NCBI RefSeq assembly: GCF_963662255.1
Contig: NC_085046.1
Coordinates: forward strand, 137,717,762 to 137,781,761
Direction of reading: 5' to 3'
DNA length: 64,000 bases
Source: Cinclus cinclus
Lineage: Eukaryota > Chordata > Aves > Passeriformes > Cinclidae
Position numbers and translations under genes: made by a program. The notes under the pieces are model-generated. The model was not told the origin of the DNA, searched no databases, and saw only the letters and a list, made by a program, of their open reading frames with translations. Of the stretch, positions 1 to 27,349 are shown one piece after another. The stretch's first letter is position 1. Each line of letters starts with the position of its first letter.

Positions 1-327
1 TTCATGTTTTAACTTGTGACCTCTTGAGCAGGTATAACTTTCTCATATCCTTGTCCCAGCAGCCAGACTGCAGGCCCTGTCTCATCCTGCTGAATCCACC
101 TCCACAGCTGGCAGACCTTATGTCTCCACCTTGTTTGCAATGAAAACTCAACAGTTCTCTCATTTTCAGTCCAGTCTTAGGGATTCAGAGTCCTATTCCT
201 CCATTACACACATGCCCAGCACATCTGGCTGGATTTGGTACCTGGTGCATTTCCCTCAGGGCATGAATGAACTGCACATCACACTGAGACAGAAGGGTCC
301 TTTCCTAACAGAAACAGTCATACTAGG
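1..327. other. Intergenic sequence, no feature recognised
   Basis: AT-neutral sequence downstream of RAD21. One 69-codon open frame at 131-340 runs into the LTR start and has no family resemblance. Confidence 0.6.
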
Positions 328-986
328 TGTACTGGTTTGAAAGATAGGTGTCTGCTAAGAAAGGCAGGAGCCTCTTCTTGAAATGGAGAATGTAAACCCC
401 CTCCCTCCAATTATAATTTTGAAATTAAGGGGCTCTCAGGCAAAGATATGGGGATAGAAATAACAGTTCTTTACTAGGAAAATTAAAACAGAAATACAGT
501 ATTACAAAGAGCAAACCCCAAACACTGACAGAGTCAGAATACAACTTGACACCCCATCAGTCAGTCAGGGTGTTGGTAGCAGTTCCATTAAATGGTGGCT
601 GCAGTCCTCCTGGAGTGACAGATGCGGTTCTGTTGAAGCAGTGCTCCTGTAGAAGGGTACAGTTGTCCTCCAAAGGTCCAGTGATGATGTGGAAAGGTCC
701 AGTTTTCCTCTGGACTTTAGTGGAAAAAAGGCTGCTTTGGTGTTCTAAATCTCAGTTTTTATCTAGGTAGGAAAGGCTTGGCTCCTCACCCTGCGTGGAG
801 CATCTCCCAATGGGATGATGTAATTTTATCAGTCATGCAGTGGGACTCAATAGCCCATTAACAGAAGATATCTCCCTGGAGGAAGTATGGGTTGCGGAAA
901 AGATAAAGATGACTGCCCCACCTGGTTTCAACAGAAAGTGATAGAATACACACTTTTGGTCACATCCTGTAGTGCAACCTAAGACA
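328..986 (+). mobile_element. Probable solo LTR (endogenous retrovirus type)
   Basis: The segment opens TGTACTGGTTTGAAAGATAG and closes CAACCTAAGACA, giving TGT...ACA ends. It has a T/A-rich TTTTATC box at about 824 and a decayed AATAAA-like hexamer (AAGATAAAG) near 900. The sequence strongly resembles a passerine LTR I have a memory of, but I cannot name the family. Flanks share only CTA as a possible target duplication. No internal retroviral sequence is attached, so it is a solo LTR. Confidence 0.65.
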
Positions 987-1527
987 CTAAATCATAAGAA
1001 TAAAGTGCCATACATGTAAAATAATTTCATGTAAGGCTATATGTGCACCCCTCTTGCTGGACTTAACACTGTTCTCTGGGGAAGGCTCATCCTCCTCCTC
1101 CTCCCCAGCTCTGTCAGTTGAAAGTAACCTGCATCAGCCTCCAGGGAACAGCTCTGGGCAATCCGGTCAGGAGTACAAGTGAAATCTTCCTGCTCAGCTG
1201 TGTGCACTGGGGCCTGAGCTGCTTGCTCAGCTGTGCCTTACCAAAAGCAGCTCATTGGTGATCAGCAAACCCTGCCCAACACCTGCAACACTAATGGTCA
1301 CATCACCCTGCCCAGGGAATAGTTCAAGAGAGATGGGAATGAGAGGCTTTGTTGATGACATGAGGATGATTTAAATATTCCTGATAGATTCCTCTTGCAT
1401 GTGGTGGATCTGGTCTTTTTGGGCTTGGATTTTAAACTTTTTTTTAATCAGAGAACCTTGATATAATTCCACAGGCTCAGTGGCAAAGGCAAGAGATCCC
1501 AGAGGTCCCAGCCCCAATTCACACCCC

Positions 1528-1553
1528 GGGGGGTGGGGTGGGGGGGGGGGGGG
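1528..1553 (+). repeat. G-rich tract with a 14-nt G-run
   Basis: Runs of 6, 4 and 14 G separated by single T residues. It could form a G-quadruplex and is a site where sequencing length errors are likely. Confidence 0.9.
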
Positions 1554-4033
1554 CAGGGAGCAGCCTGTCACAGTTAATGAACTGGAACTGCTTCTCGCAG
1601 ATGTGGAGGTGAAACTTAGCACTGGAAGCACTGGTGTCTCCTGCACTTATTTCAGTCTCGAGACATAAGCAAACCTGCAGCTTACGTTGCTAAGTAGCTG
1701 CCACCATAACAAATCTCTGTGTGCCTTTTCTAGCTCATTGCTGCCTCCCTCAGCATCAGCAAGACTAGGTACAAGTTTGCATTCGTGTAATTACAAAATG
1801 CAAAATGGTACCATTAGTTTATTTTCAGGGTATTTCATTAGTTACTTGACCAGAGAAACATTCCTAAGCATCAAATTTGGCTTAGAAGTCCAGATGCTAA
1901 GCTGCTTCTCCTTCTATTTTTTCTTGTAACATTGACTGTGGTTTCTTATTCCTTACACATCAGCATTTCTTTTGTTTTGGAGATTAGTCCCATAGTCAAG
2001 AAATATGAGAAGCAGCTTAATTTGTACAAAGACAAATTTAGCTGAACTTTTCTGCAAAAATGCTCAGCAGTGGAACGTTTTATGGTAATCTGATTCCTTC
2101 ATTTCAGAGTTTGCAATCCAGTGCAATGTGTGGTACATGCTGCCTGTGAATTGACTCCAATTCTGGCTTCCTCTCCAGTAACGTGAGGACTGGATATATT
2201 AACTTTCACAAAATGAACAGAAAATTAGTGCGGACACATCTGCTGGCAGAGGGTGGGCTGGGGCTCTGTCATAGAAATACCTGATTTCTGGGAGAACTTT
2301 CAATGTCTGCCTTGGAAAAAAAGAGATTATTAATAAGTGGTGTGCAAGTTGATGATGAACAGGCCAGTACACAGTTTTAGCCAGGGCTAGGACTCCTGAA
2401 TTCAAACTGCAACTCTGTGAGTAATTTTCTTAGACTGATTTAACACACATGCAAAGTTGGCATAGCCCTACAAAGAAAGAAATCCTCACTCCTTCCTTTC
2501 TCTATTCTCCAGCCTGGTGCTTCTTGTGCTATGCTGGCATAAGTTTCTGTGTGGCTGCCCAGTGTGAAGGATGTAGAAATTGATCCAGCTGGGAAAAAAA
2601 CCCCGTATTTCTTTTGGTAGGTTTTACCCTGAATCAGTTCCCAGTATCCCCAAACCTAGAACACTAAATTGTACAAATAATTGCCAGCACTACCTGGGCA
2701 CTGAAAGGCAGGGAAGGAGAAAGTGTTTCAAGAACATAGCAGGACAGTTTAATTTAGAGGAGTCCCCACATGGAGACACTACTGGTTTTAAACCTCCATC
2801 TGCTCTAGAAGGAAGCCAAGTGTCATGAGCAACTCTGTGTTTCTCATCACATGTATTCCTGATCAGTGTCAAACATCTATAAACATCCATGATTAAAGGT
2901 CAACCACACATCCTCAGTTATTTAGTGTTAGTTTCAGGCTATGTTATGATGTTTAATGTTTTTATTGAAAACAAAAATTAGGGAAACAAGAAACGCGGGA
3001 GTGCTGGAGAAAGGAGAACATGTAGAGACTCAGCTCATAACAACCAAACTACCTCTTTTATCTTTCCTGGCTGCTGGGGAATATCTAGGGCCAAATGAAA
3101 TTGGAAGGTGTGTGCTCCCAGGAAGTTTCTGGCACTTTATTCTACTTGTAACACTAACTTTAGTGTTTGGCTAATACAAATATTTTCTCCTACCTGAGAT
3201 TTTAATATTATTTTTTATTCTTCATAAAAATGTTTTAAGCTAAAACAAATATAAAACCAGCTCCTGTTGTAAGAACTAGAGAAAATCTTCCCTTCTTCTA
3301 CCTCCTGTTTTTGTCTCTCCCATGGCTTTACTAGACCTTCAGCAAGAAATGCAGAGAACTGTCTCTTCTTGCATGTTAGGACAATATATTTCTTGGTAGT
3401 TCAGCTTTTCTATATGTTCATGTTGCAGGAATTCACAGTATATACTCCAGCCACTTCTTGGACAAGAAACAGAAGGTCTGAAAAAGCACAAAGATAAATG
3501 CAGCCACTGGAGGAAAGATGTACAATCTATGGACACTTTAGAGGTGTAGAAGAAAAATTTACCTTAACCCCACTTCCCTCCAAAAAATAATTAAGTACCA
3601 TGACACAGACTTCAGTGTAGCAGTGGAACAATACGGAGTGAAAAGTAACCCTAGGAAATTTGACTTCCTGCATTTGGCAGTGTAGGATGTCAGCTGGAAA
3701 GACCCAAGCACAAACAGCAATTTCATGCCCATGGAAGATGGGCAAAGATCAACATCCTCAGCACCACAAACCTAACCCTCCAACAAAGTCCCTGAAGCAG
3801 AGCTGAACACAACAGCTGCCAGGTCATTGCTTAACAAGCTGGTTTAAATCGTATCTTGTGAATTAGGAAGAATTCTTTACTAATACCAGTCCCAGAAACA
3901 GAGCACTATTTAACTTCCAGCTGTAGATAACATCACCTGCTTTCTTCCCTTATACCCCAAATGGAATAAAACAGAGCAGTGTGTCTTCAAGGTGATCGCA
4001 CACATCTGGCAGGAATTCTTTCAAGGCAGGAAC

Positions 4034-4078
4034 TCCTTCAACGACTCAATTCCTTAAATTCCTTCAACGACTCAATTC
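4034..4078 (+). repeat. Tandem duplication, 19-bp unit at 26-bp spacing
   Basis: TCCTTCAACGACTCAATTC occurs at 4034-4052 and again at 4060-4078, separated by 7 bp. It is a simple local duplication. Confidence 0.9.
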
Positions 4079-5711
4079 AATCTCGTTGAAAAAATACTTC
4101 CTTACATTCCTGAATTGTTCTTTTTTTACACTTCAAGGAGGAGTAATCTGGAAAGCAGGGCATGCATAGTACCCCCACTGTGAGCAGTTAAGCTTTGCAG
4201 ACAGAACAGAACCACCACCAATGGGAAGACGGAGCACGGAGAAGCATTCAGAGCAGTTCCTTCCCCTCACTGCTGCAGTGCAGCACTACAGCCAAAGGCA
4301 TTAGGGCCAGTCCAGCCTAACTGGGAAGAGTGAAGAACACATTTTACAGTAATGCCCTCGATCAAATCTAAATCCCTCCCAAGACAGCTTTCTGAAAAGA
4401 GATGTTACTCACTGAGCTGCGACAAAAATATCTTCCTATCTAGTAAACACTAAGTGAAGGCTTATGGTTAATTTCTTTAAAACAATTCAACATTTGTTTG
4501 AGGAGGACCTATAATAAAATGTAGATGCTGTACTTCTTTACCAAGATATTGACATGCTTTAAAAAAAACAAAAAACCAAACAGCACTCATTGGGAAAACA
4601 ATGAACTGTGCAACAGAGAGTCCTTCTCCATCTCATCATTTGTGTCTGTAACAGAGAAAGGAAGTATACTTTTTGTACATACAGGAGCTATGTAAGAACA
4701 CCAGTGCTCCATCACCATTCATTAGACCTCATTTAACAGCTGATCAGTGCATTATCACAAACCCTCCTTTCCAAGAAATGCAAACCTGTTGGTACTACTT
4801 GAACTAGTAACAAATCCTGTACATGATAAAGCAGAGCTTGCATTCAGTGTCCCAGATCGGTGTCACGAGGCATATGTTTGAGCAAAATCAACTTACTGTG
4901 TTGATCACAGTAGTGCAACAAAGAGCCACACTGGTGATAAAACTGTACTAGATTATTGATAGAAGGAAAGCCAGAAGAGCTTTCATCCTATTCTGAATGC
5001 CCAAATTCTCACACTTGTCTCACTCAAACCAAAGGAATGAAAGTCACTTTTCCAATGCTGCACCTGCACACACACACTTGGGATGGCTCAGCACATGCCA
5101 GCCTGCATCCCACAGGAATTACAGCACAAACAGGATGGGCCTAGCTGCTTCCACAGGTTACTCAAAAGCAGGATGGTCCCTTGTGTGTGGAGCCCAGACT
5201 AAGTCAGCTCACTCAGAATTCACTGCCCCTATATATAAGCTCTAGAGGTAACCAACAACCACCATGTGCTGCAGCCACAGGCTTGGATCCAAGTGTCTGG
5301 ATCTACCAGGAGGAAGGAGCATGTAACTTCACTGGCACTCATATACATGCAGAAGCAATTCCAGAAGCAAGGGAACAGCAAAGTTAAGAGAATCCAAGCT
5401 GGTTGTATTCTGGTATTCAGAAGGGACAAGTATGTAGAGGAATCACATTTTATAAACAGTCTCCCCTAATTTTCCACACACACATTCTAGCAAAGAATCC
5501 CTGAACAAAAGCACAGTACAGCCAGTAGAGTAACACTTCCTTCCTAATGGCAAGAAATCTATTTATATATTCAAGTTTAATCTTTAAAGAGCTACATCTT
5601 TCCATACTTAATACCAAAATAACCAATCTCTTAGTGCTCAGTCTCACCTACATAAATGGGAGGTGTTCAAACAAGATACAGAGCTAATACATAACAGCTT
5701 ATAACACAACT

Positions 5712-5717
5712 TTTATT
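5712..5717 (-). terminator. RAD21: RAD21 distal poly(A) signal AATAAA
   Basis: The plus strand TTTATT reads AATAAA on the gene strand. It is followed by U/GU-rich sequence (TGTTGTGTTATAAG and later CTCTGTATCTTG), the usual downstream element. Cleavage would fall near 5690-5700. Confidence 0.65.
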
Positions 5718-6558
5718 AGAAAAGTTATACATAACAGCATCAACTATTTTCAAGAATATTAACCTTGAAAAGCAACAAAAACAGACTAAAAATGTGTAAC
5801 AAGAAACTAATGACCTTTTCTATAATTAAACATTCAAGTTATCTACAATGTCTCTTTTTACAAAGGGGAAAATTACGGTTTTACAGGCACATCATGTTGA
5901 AAATAAAGCTGCAGTAACTTTATACAATTAACTTTTTCAAGGATTATTAAAACATGGTCATCATGTAGTCTCAGAGTTTTTTAAACATTCACATAATTTT
6001 ACAGCTGAGTATACACTGAAATTTCAGAGTCCCAAAATTATTTCACAAAAGTGCCAACATTAAAACCAGATCCTTCAGTGTGAATAATTTTGCCCTAAAA
6101 AAAGTTAAGACAGGTCGCCATAATCAAAATATTCACATACTTTCTGATGCTACCTGGTCTAACAGTAAAGCTTAATTCTTTAGAAATAAAATCAAACTGA
6201 ACTTCTTTCACAAAACTGATAAAATGTTTTGAAACATGGGAGTGTACATTATCAGAAAAAATTGACACTAAAACCATAAATATATCCAAAGAGCCATTAT
6301 TACACTACACAATTAAGTGGAATTATGCCCATCAGTACTCTGCATTCAAAATTTGTTGCCCTTTTGGTACAGGTGGTATCTGAATTTAGCAATTTCTCTT
6401 ATTCTTACTATCGGATGCCTGCTTAATAAAAAAAAAAAATCAGATAATTTACAATCTAGAAGTCTGTTTTTAAAAGTCTGGAGTTTATATACAGCTCTAA
6501 CAAACCTAAAGCATTATTTCTTAAATGGTTAAATGAAATTACTAGTTTTCATTTGTCA

Positions 6559-6564
6559 TTTATT
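6559..6564 (-). terminator. RAD21: Possible proximal poly(A) signal AATAAA in the RAD21 3' UTR
   Basis: A second canonical hexamer lies about 730 nt after the stop codon. If used, it would give a 3' UTR less than half as long. Only the hexamer supports it. Confidence 0.3.
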
Positions 6565-7296
6565 AACAGTAATTAGCCATTATCAGTAGTGGACCATAAC
6601 AAGGTGATAAGTGAAAAGGAATGTTTCATCTAAAATGCTTCCCATGTTCTGTCCTTTCATGTATCATGTAGAGGAAGTGCTTTCCACAGACACTCGTTTC
6701 CCCTTAGCATCAAGGGCTACAAAAATCTAACTGCAAAAATGCAGTGACACAGCAAGCTGACGTATCAGGTACTACCTTTCATATTGGCAGCTTTAAGAGA
6801 CCCACAGTATGCACAAAGATCTAGAGAAGGGGAGAAAAAAACTACTACTATGAGAAGCAGACCAAACATTTCAGATGAGTTTGGCAAAGTTTTTAATCAG
6901 ACAAATGGTTGGCCATCCAGATTTACTTGTACAGGTTAAAATATCTCTATTGAATCAACTAGTCAAATTATTGTAAGACATTTTCATTCATACGGAACAT
7001 CACATGCACCAATATTGCACACATCTGCTCTGAGCTGCTAAAACAATCTTTATCCGGGCGCTTGAGATGTCTGGTTTCTGCAGCTGGAACTCAAAGTCAC
7101 CCAACCCAGCCAGCAGTTTCACTAAAAATTTGAGTGGTAAAGTTAAAATACAAACCCCAAAATAACCCCAAGAGAAAAACAATGACTTTATACAATAAAA
7201 ATCTAAATTTTCTGCAATGGTCTTGTGGGCCCTACGGACGGGGCAATACACGCACGCACTGGTGAGACGAGCACTAGCTCTGCTCTAGGGAACCTT

Positions 7297-21400
<14,104 letters not shown>

Positions 21401-24400
21401 CTGTAAAGAGAAAGGCAAATATTTCTTTGCACATCTTTTATTTTATGAGGACATCCTTGTAAACACCCCCCTTATCCTCAGAAGTGCACATGCTTGACTT
21501 TCAACCACTAAGGTCAGATTATTTGTTTAATATGTTTAAGAAGCCAATACTTACAAATGGTGTAACAGCATATATATGTACTTACTACGGAAGAGTTATA
21601 AAGCAGAAATAATACCCACTAACAGCCACACACCCAATTTAGAAATGTTTACCACCCCTCAAGAAAAAATAACTTCTGATTTTTTACCTTTAGGGTAATG
21701 ATACCAAACTCTCCTAATGCAAAGAAGAGTGTCTCAGTTTTCACTCCACAGCAGTTTTCTATGACTTCCATTCCTTTCTACTTTTAATTCAGTAGCTACT
21801 ACTCTACTACACCAGCATATATTGTTCCAGCAAAATATTCAACTTATAAAATATACAGCCCTAAATATTTTTGGACTTCACTGTAATTCATTCTCCATGT
21901 CATATTCTTTTAATCAAGTGTTGATAAAAGTGGTGAGAAAACTAACCATGTTATTCTAAATTTCCATAATATTCTATTTTCTTTCTCCTTCATGAGGAAA
22001 AAAAAAAGACATCTATCTAGTAGCTACTTTGTTATGGCTGGTAAGACGCCAACACATCAAACCATGGGGAATGGGAACAGCATGATGTTTTATGATCTAA
22101 ACATGACAGTTCCATGTAGGAGGTAAGCATATGATTCAGTTAACTGCAAGTAAAGGGATAAAAAAACTTGCTTTTAAAAAGTAGAAGAATCTCCACAAAG
22201 AGTTTTTCCAGTAATTCTATAACCCAGGAAAATTAATCAAAAGAGAAGAACAGGAAAGGCACAAGCGCATTTCAGTTTTCACCTCCTCTACACCTACAGA
22301 AAAATCTGCCAGAGGAAGCACAGCAAGTCAGAATTGGCACTGCTAGGAATTTAAGTACAGGTGCAAGAGAAGTTCTGACATTACTGATTCAGTGAAAATA
22401 AAGCCAGCCTCTAGACATCTGGATAACAAATGAAAAGTGCACATCTCAAAGTCAAGTCCAAGAATTTGGACTAATGCATAACAGAACTGATAATCAAGAT
22501 ACTCTCTTAATGACAAATTGGCCACTAATTCCATCTATAACCAAAACACTGGAGAGGATTTAAAGGAAATAAAGACCATGTTCAGCTTAAATTAACTCAG
22601 TATACAGAATTAAAACTACTCTTTGGAGTGAAGTTAATAGCTTTTAGTCATAATGAAGCTGCAAATTGACAAAAAGTTAAAATGTCATTTTTATTTATTG
22701 AGATTGTGTGAGGGCTAAGGACAGCACTGCACAGAGACGGACATGAGCAAGTTTTTCCAGGAAGCTCAATGAAATAAATTTTGGATAAACATTATCTAAA
22801 GGAAGGTATTTACTATTTTTTCCTCACAGGATTTTTTAAAGACATCACGATGTCTTAAAGCCAGCAGACAATTCAATCCTTGCATATTTTTGAAGGCCTC
22901 AGTATTTTTGTATAGGCAGAGACATAACTTTGCAGCACAGCATTTTGATATCTTGAGCTGTTGCCAGAAACATGCAACAATAAGCCTGTTATTACCTCTG
23001 AACATGAGGAATAGGGGAAAATACGAACATAGAGTAAACAAAACCACTTGTATTAGTCCACTGAAAGCATTCAACAAGAGTTGCAAAAGAATGTACTTTG
23101 ATTAGTGGAGTTTGGCACAATTAGTAAAACAGATAACATGGGTTTCATGAAACTTCAAAGATACAGTTAACTGAAAACATACTTAAGTTTCCTGTTAAAT
23201 GTGAAACTCACTATTTGGACAACTTGGATAAAAACAATTTATCTATCGCTTTAACTCTGCTTCTCTTCATCCATCACTGAAGCCTTGCCATACTGAAATA
23301 CATGAAGGGAAACAGTGACAATCAGACTACAGATGGTTTTAAAGTGTGTTTCAATCTGAACTGTTATTATCAAATAACAATTCTATTACCTAAAGTACTA
23401 ATTTCTTGTCACATGAGTTCCTGGCACTTCCAAATTCCAGCAGATGCTCTGCATGGCAGTAACTGGGTTACAGCAACTGTACAAAGCCCTTACAGTTCAG
23501 CTGTTCAGCACCTTGGCTCTTCAAAGCGGGTCCCAAAGGCTGCTCCTGCTTTCTCCACATTTTTTTCTTTCTTTTCAGATACTCCCTTTTCTGCATTTCA
23601 GGCTTTTTGTCTGATCTTTAATTCACAGCACAGTATGTTGATGCAGTGGCATAAAGAAGAAATAGATTTTCTGGCATAATTTGAGGCTGGGATGAATGTT
23701 AAAGGAACCAAGAGCTTCTAGAAGTGGCAGAGTGCTCAGGCAGACACATAGAATATGTCCTTGGCTGAAAAAGCCAACTCCTAAGAATCCACAAAAGAAA
23801 AAGGGTAGATGATGGCTCTTCAAAAGCTTCTAAGGTAAAACGTAACTGTCATTTTTGAAACTGACTGAATATGAAAGAGGACCATAAAACTTGTTCTAAG
23901 AACTTTGACATTTTTCTGTCTTGCTTGCATTCCTCTAAGGCAAAAAGAGTATGTAGTCACACAAGGCCAGGTAGGACCAAATCCTGATCTTGTCAAATCA
24001 ACCTTTTACAATACCTGAAACTTTACTGTCATTAACTTTGAATTTGCTTCAATGTCCACAGTTGTCCTCAGGTCTTCTATGCCTAACTTGGTCAACAATT
24101 GCACAATTTAAAACCTATTTTTCTTCCTATAGAAGCGCAAAAATCGCTCTACTTCTATACACAAAGTAAGTGAAATGTAAAGCAGAAACAATCCAATACT
24201 GGTTGTACGTAGGGTCTGATCCAGAATGCGCCTGTTTCATTCTCCCATCCGAGACTCTGGTAATTGCTCCTTCCAAAGCAGCACTAAGAAAATTTGGTAG
24301 ATTGTAACTATGAGCTTCTTCTTAACCCTCAACCCACATATATTTCATCTTAAAAAAATTCATCCTTCAGATTAGAACAGCTAAGAGTTGAATGAACTAA

Positions 24401-27085
24401 GAGTTGATAATAGGGAGAACATTCAGTATATTTTGATTTGACTGTGGTTTACTCTAGCTCATTAAACCCATTTGTCACCTGCTCTCCCTAGGTTGTGTTA
24501 TGTACACACACACACACACACACACACACAACCAGTCCACAATGAAAATTCAGTCCTCTGTTTTTTTACTGTCACCTTTTGTTTCTCATAAAGCTAGTCC
24601 AAAACCAGTCACACGCAGATGAGTAGACAAACTAAACACTACAGTTTAAGAAATCAGCCAATTTCTTTGTCCTTATGCTATCCTGCTATCCTTCAATTTC
24701 TCTTCTCTGCTCATTCCCCCACCCCCCCATCCCCATCTAATTTCCTCTATGCTCTTTCTGCTTTGCTAAGCTCAGGCAGCCCTGGGTGATCTGGGGAAGG
24801 CTGAGACCACCCTGTCCACCTGCATCAGTCTGAGCTGGCCCTACCAGACTTCAGAAGAACCATCCTGACTCTGCAACTGTACTCTGAACTCTTCAACTTT
24901 AACCCACAACTCTTCACTCTCCAGTCCTTCTTACATCACTAAACTTTCACGCGTGGGAACTCACTAACGCCGCCTCCCTGGCAGGTTTTGGTACCACACT
25001 GAGCACCTGGTGCCACTGGAAAAAAAAAATTAATCACAAACTCCACTAACATCACCTTACAGCTCCAGGCCTTTTTTCACCATTACTTTATCTGATCTCC
25101 TTCCTTCAACCACTTTTATAATTGTCTGGTTAATCCACATTTATCTGAATTTTAATATAATTCTTTGTGGCACCTCCAGCTTTACTAAGGCTCAGTTTCA
25201 AGTCACCTTAATTTCTTATGTCCACAAAATCAATTACTAACAAAACTGAACTAGTTCAACTTGACATAACTTTGATAAATACATACAGCATTTTCCATTT
25301 GTCTCCAGGTCTTGTTTCTTGCATCAACAATTTGTCGGAAATTCTACAGCCGAGTTTGCACTACCAGGTCTATTAATTACTCAAACCACACCACTCCATT
25401 ACAGGAACTGCATTCACTGTTCTCTAATTACAATATACTACACACCTACATAATCAGATAGAACCAGTGCCCCACTAACATTACTAATTCAAAAGGGGCA
25501 GATCACTCACAAGCACCATAGTAAGCTGGAAATTACTGAACCCTATGAGTACTGTTGCCCTCCTCCCTCAATTCCACATTCATACCTAACCCTCAGCAGG
25601 CACTCTGCCCTTGCCCCTATATCGGCAATGCTCAAGCAGTAAGAAAGAATTTTTTTAAGGCCCTCTCTCCATTATCCCAACCTATTTTGTGCAATTCCAG
25701 ACCCAAGTGAAAGTAATAAGCTTGCAGAAACCACGTATTAACATGCTCTTTAAAGATATTCAAGTTGAACAGAATTCCTTATATTACTCCGTCTTCTGTA
25801 GTTATTTCTCTGCACTGTTCATCCACTGAGCCCAAATGTTAAAAAACTTTTTAACATTTTACCTTTAAGAAGTTAAACTGATGTGGTAACTAAAGCAAAT
25901 ACTCTCATTTCTGTGGGAATCCTATGGTATAAGCAAGACATGATTAATCTGTGTGGTAACTTAAGTAGGTCTCACTAACTTTTTGCTCCTCCTTTATTAC
26001 TCCCATCACACCTACTTCCTCTCTAGTTGAAACTTTAGATGAGTGGACTTTGCTTTCCCAAATGTCGTAGAATGTGTAATATTTACAAATGAACTTTCAT
26101 ACCATGAAACAGAAGACTGGCCCTAATAATGCTCTGATGTCCCCCGGTTTTGATAATACAAGTTTTACTGAGTAAGAGATTAAAGAAAGCATGCTTATCA
26201 CCCACATCCCCACAATGTGGGGCTAAATGGTATCTTCCCCAAATTTACAGTAGTTTCTTTATGTGCCTGAATTTAAAGGAAAGCCATTTTCAAAGAAAGA
26301 TGCCAGTAAGTCACAGTGACTCCAAGTTTCCTTTGTTATTGATAAAAACACAATGCTATGTTTTACATTTAACAGAAGCGTTTCTAATCAGGATCAGATA
26401 AATCTTTAAAAAGACAGCAAGATTTCTAACTGTGTCAGTAAGAGCAGGATCTTGGTTCGTCAAAAGGCCGGCATTTTTTAAGGGCCCTTTTACTTGTATC
26501 TTAACAGCCACAGCGTCCAGTTCACTGCCACTAGAGAGGCTGTGAGAACATTCAGTACCCTGCCCCATCCACGGCAGAAGGAAAACTGCACTTAAAAACA
26601 GAACACTGGCAAACGAAACTTTGCTCCTGTCCCTCTACCGAGACCGCAGCAGCCCCGCTGTCCGTTCAGCGAACGCACAGCCAGGGATCTGTTACACCGC
26701 GGCGGCCCCGGGCCTCCCCACGGCTCCCCGGGGAAGGTCCCCGCGGATCCGCGCCCGTGCCCGCTCCAGGTGCACACACAGACCGCGCCCTCCCCTCAGC
26801 TCCCCCTCCGCGCTGCCCTCAGGCCATGCCCGTGCCGCCGCCAGGCCGCGCTCCGGGCCCCGCTGCTCCCGGCCTCGCCTCAGACCGCCCCGGACACCCG
26901 GCCCCGCGCAGGGTCCCGGGGCGCCCCAGGTGTCGCGGCGTGCCAGGAGGGCCCTCCCCGTCGGGAGGGCTCAGCCGAAGAGCCAGCTCCGAGCCCGAGC
27001 ATGACGGCAGCACCCAAGAGCCAGGCTGAGACTGGGCCCTGCCGGGCCCCTTCGGGCGGCGGCAGCGACCAGAGCCACTCCTTAC
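21401..27085 (-). other. RAD21: RAD21 intron 1
   Basis: This is the longest intron (5.7 kb). It begins in the CpG island and becomes AT-rich below about 26.6 kb. It contains an AC dinucleotide repeat at 24504-24530 and a C-run near 24718-24728. I recognise no coding sequence or intact mobile element in it. Confidence 0.85.
24504..24530 (+). repeat. (AC)n microsatellite, about 13 units
   Basis: Uninterrupted AC repeat in RAD21 intron 1. It is likely length-polymorphic. Confidence 0.95.
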
Positions 27086-27250
27086 CCTGCTCCGGGCCCG
27101 GGGACCGCTCGTTGCTCCTGCCGAGCCGAGCCGAGCCGGGCCGGGCCGAGCCCGAGCCGAGCGGCGCCGAACCGAACCGAAACTGAACCGAAGCCAAGCC
27201 GGGCCGAGCCGAGCCGAGCGGGGCCGAGCGGAGCCGAGCCGCTCGCTCAA
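27086..27250 (-). other. RAD21: RAD21 exon 1, noncoding 5' UTR
   Basis: The minus strand reads GCAGG|GTAAGGAG, a strong splice donor with the exon ending at 27086. This fits a noncoding first exon spliced to the exon that starts at 21400. The exon is made almost wholly of GGCTC/CTCGG-type pentamers and contains no ATG on the RAD21 strand. The transcription start is not defined by sequence; the right edge given is an estimate within the CpG island. Confidence 0.7.
27119..27245 (-). repeat. GAGCC/CCGAG pentamer-rich tract in RAD21 exon 1
   Basis: The plus strand is dominated by GAGCC, GAGCG, GGGCC and GAACC units, roughly 20 diverged pentamers in a row. It makes up most of the first exon. In RNA sense it is CGGCT/GGCTC-rich and free of AUG. 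Confidence 0.8.
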
Positions 27251-27255
27251 GCAAA

Positions 27256-27267
27256 CAAGATGGCGGC
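27256..27267 (+). promoter_or_regulatory. YY1 motif CAAGATGGCGGC
   Basis: This matches the YY1 consensus AAnATGGCGGC. In mammalian promoters the motif is often just downstream of a start site on the sense strand (established knowledge). Here the sense orientation is the plus strand, away from RAD21, which hints at a divergent start near 27.24 kb. It could also serve RAD21 in reverse orientation. Confidence 0.7.
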
Positions 27268-27349
27268 CGCGGTCCTTCCTGCGCGCGAACGCGCCGTTCA
27301 AACCGCAGGATGTTTACGGTCAAATTCCCCCCGGCCCCGGCCCCGCCAC

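Larger units (their letters stand above)
987..5689. other. Intergenic sequence downstream of RAD21
   Basis: No coding exon is recognised. I looked for UTP23, the next gene on this side in mammals, and saw none. It contains a G-rich tract at 1528-1553, a near-perfect tandem repeat at 4034-4078 and a short TATATA patch at 5230. The small open frames (under 92 codons) have no family resemblance. Confidence 0.65.
5690..7296 (-). other. RAD21: RAD21 3' untranslated region
   Basis: About 1.6 kb of AT-rich, non-coding sequence follows the stop codon up to the first convincing poly(A) signal. The length fits the human 3' UTR as I remember it. There is a poly-U stretch in the mRNA at about 6428-6440 (A-run on the plus strand). 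No repeat is recognised inside. The cleavage position is estimated from the signal at 5712-5717. Confidence 0.75.

Noticed and set aside
4034..4078. CRISPR-like repeat-spacer array
   Set aside because: Only two copies of a 19-bp unit with a 7-bp spacer, in a vertebrate genome; this is a local tandem duplication.
1..5689. UTP23 exons downstream of RAD21
   Set aside because: UTP23 is the mammalian neighbour on this side, but no frame resembles its conserved PIN-domain sequence.
26621..27323. Open frames of 127-160 codons on both strands in the CpG island
   Set aside because: GC-rich DNA lacks stop codons by chance. The frames are Arg/Pro/Gly-rich, overlap each other, and resemble no family; RAD21 exon 1 and intron 1 explain the region.
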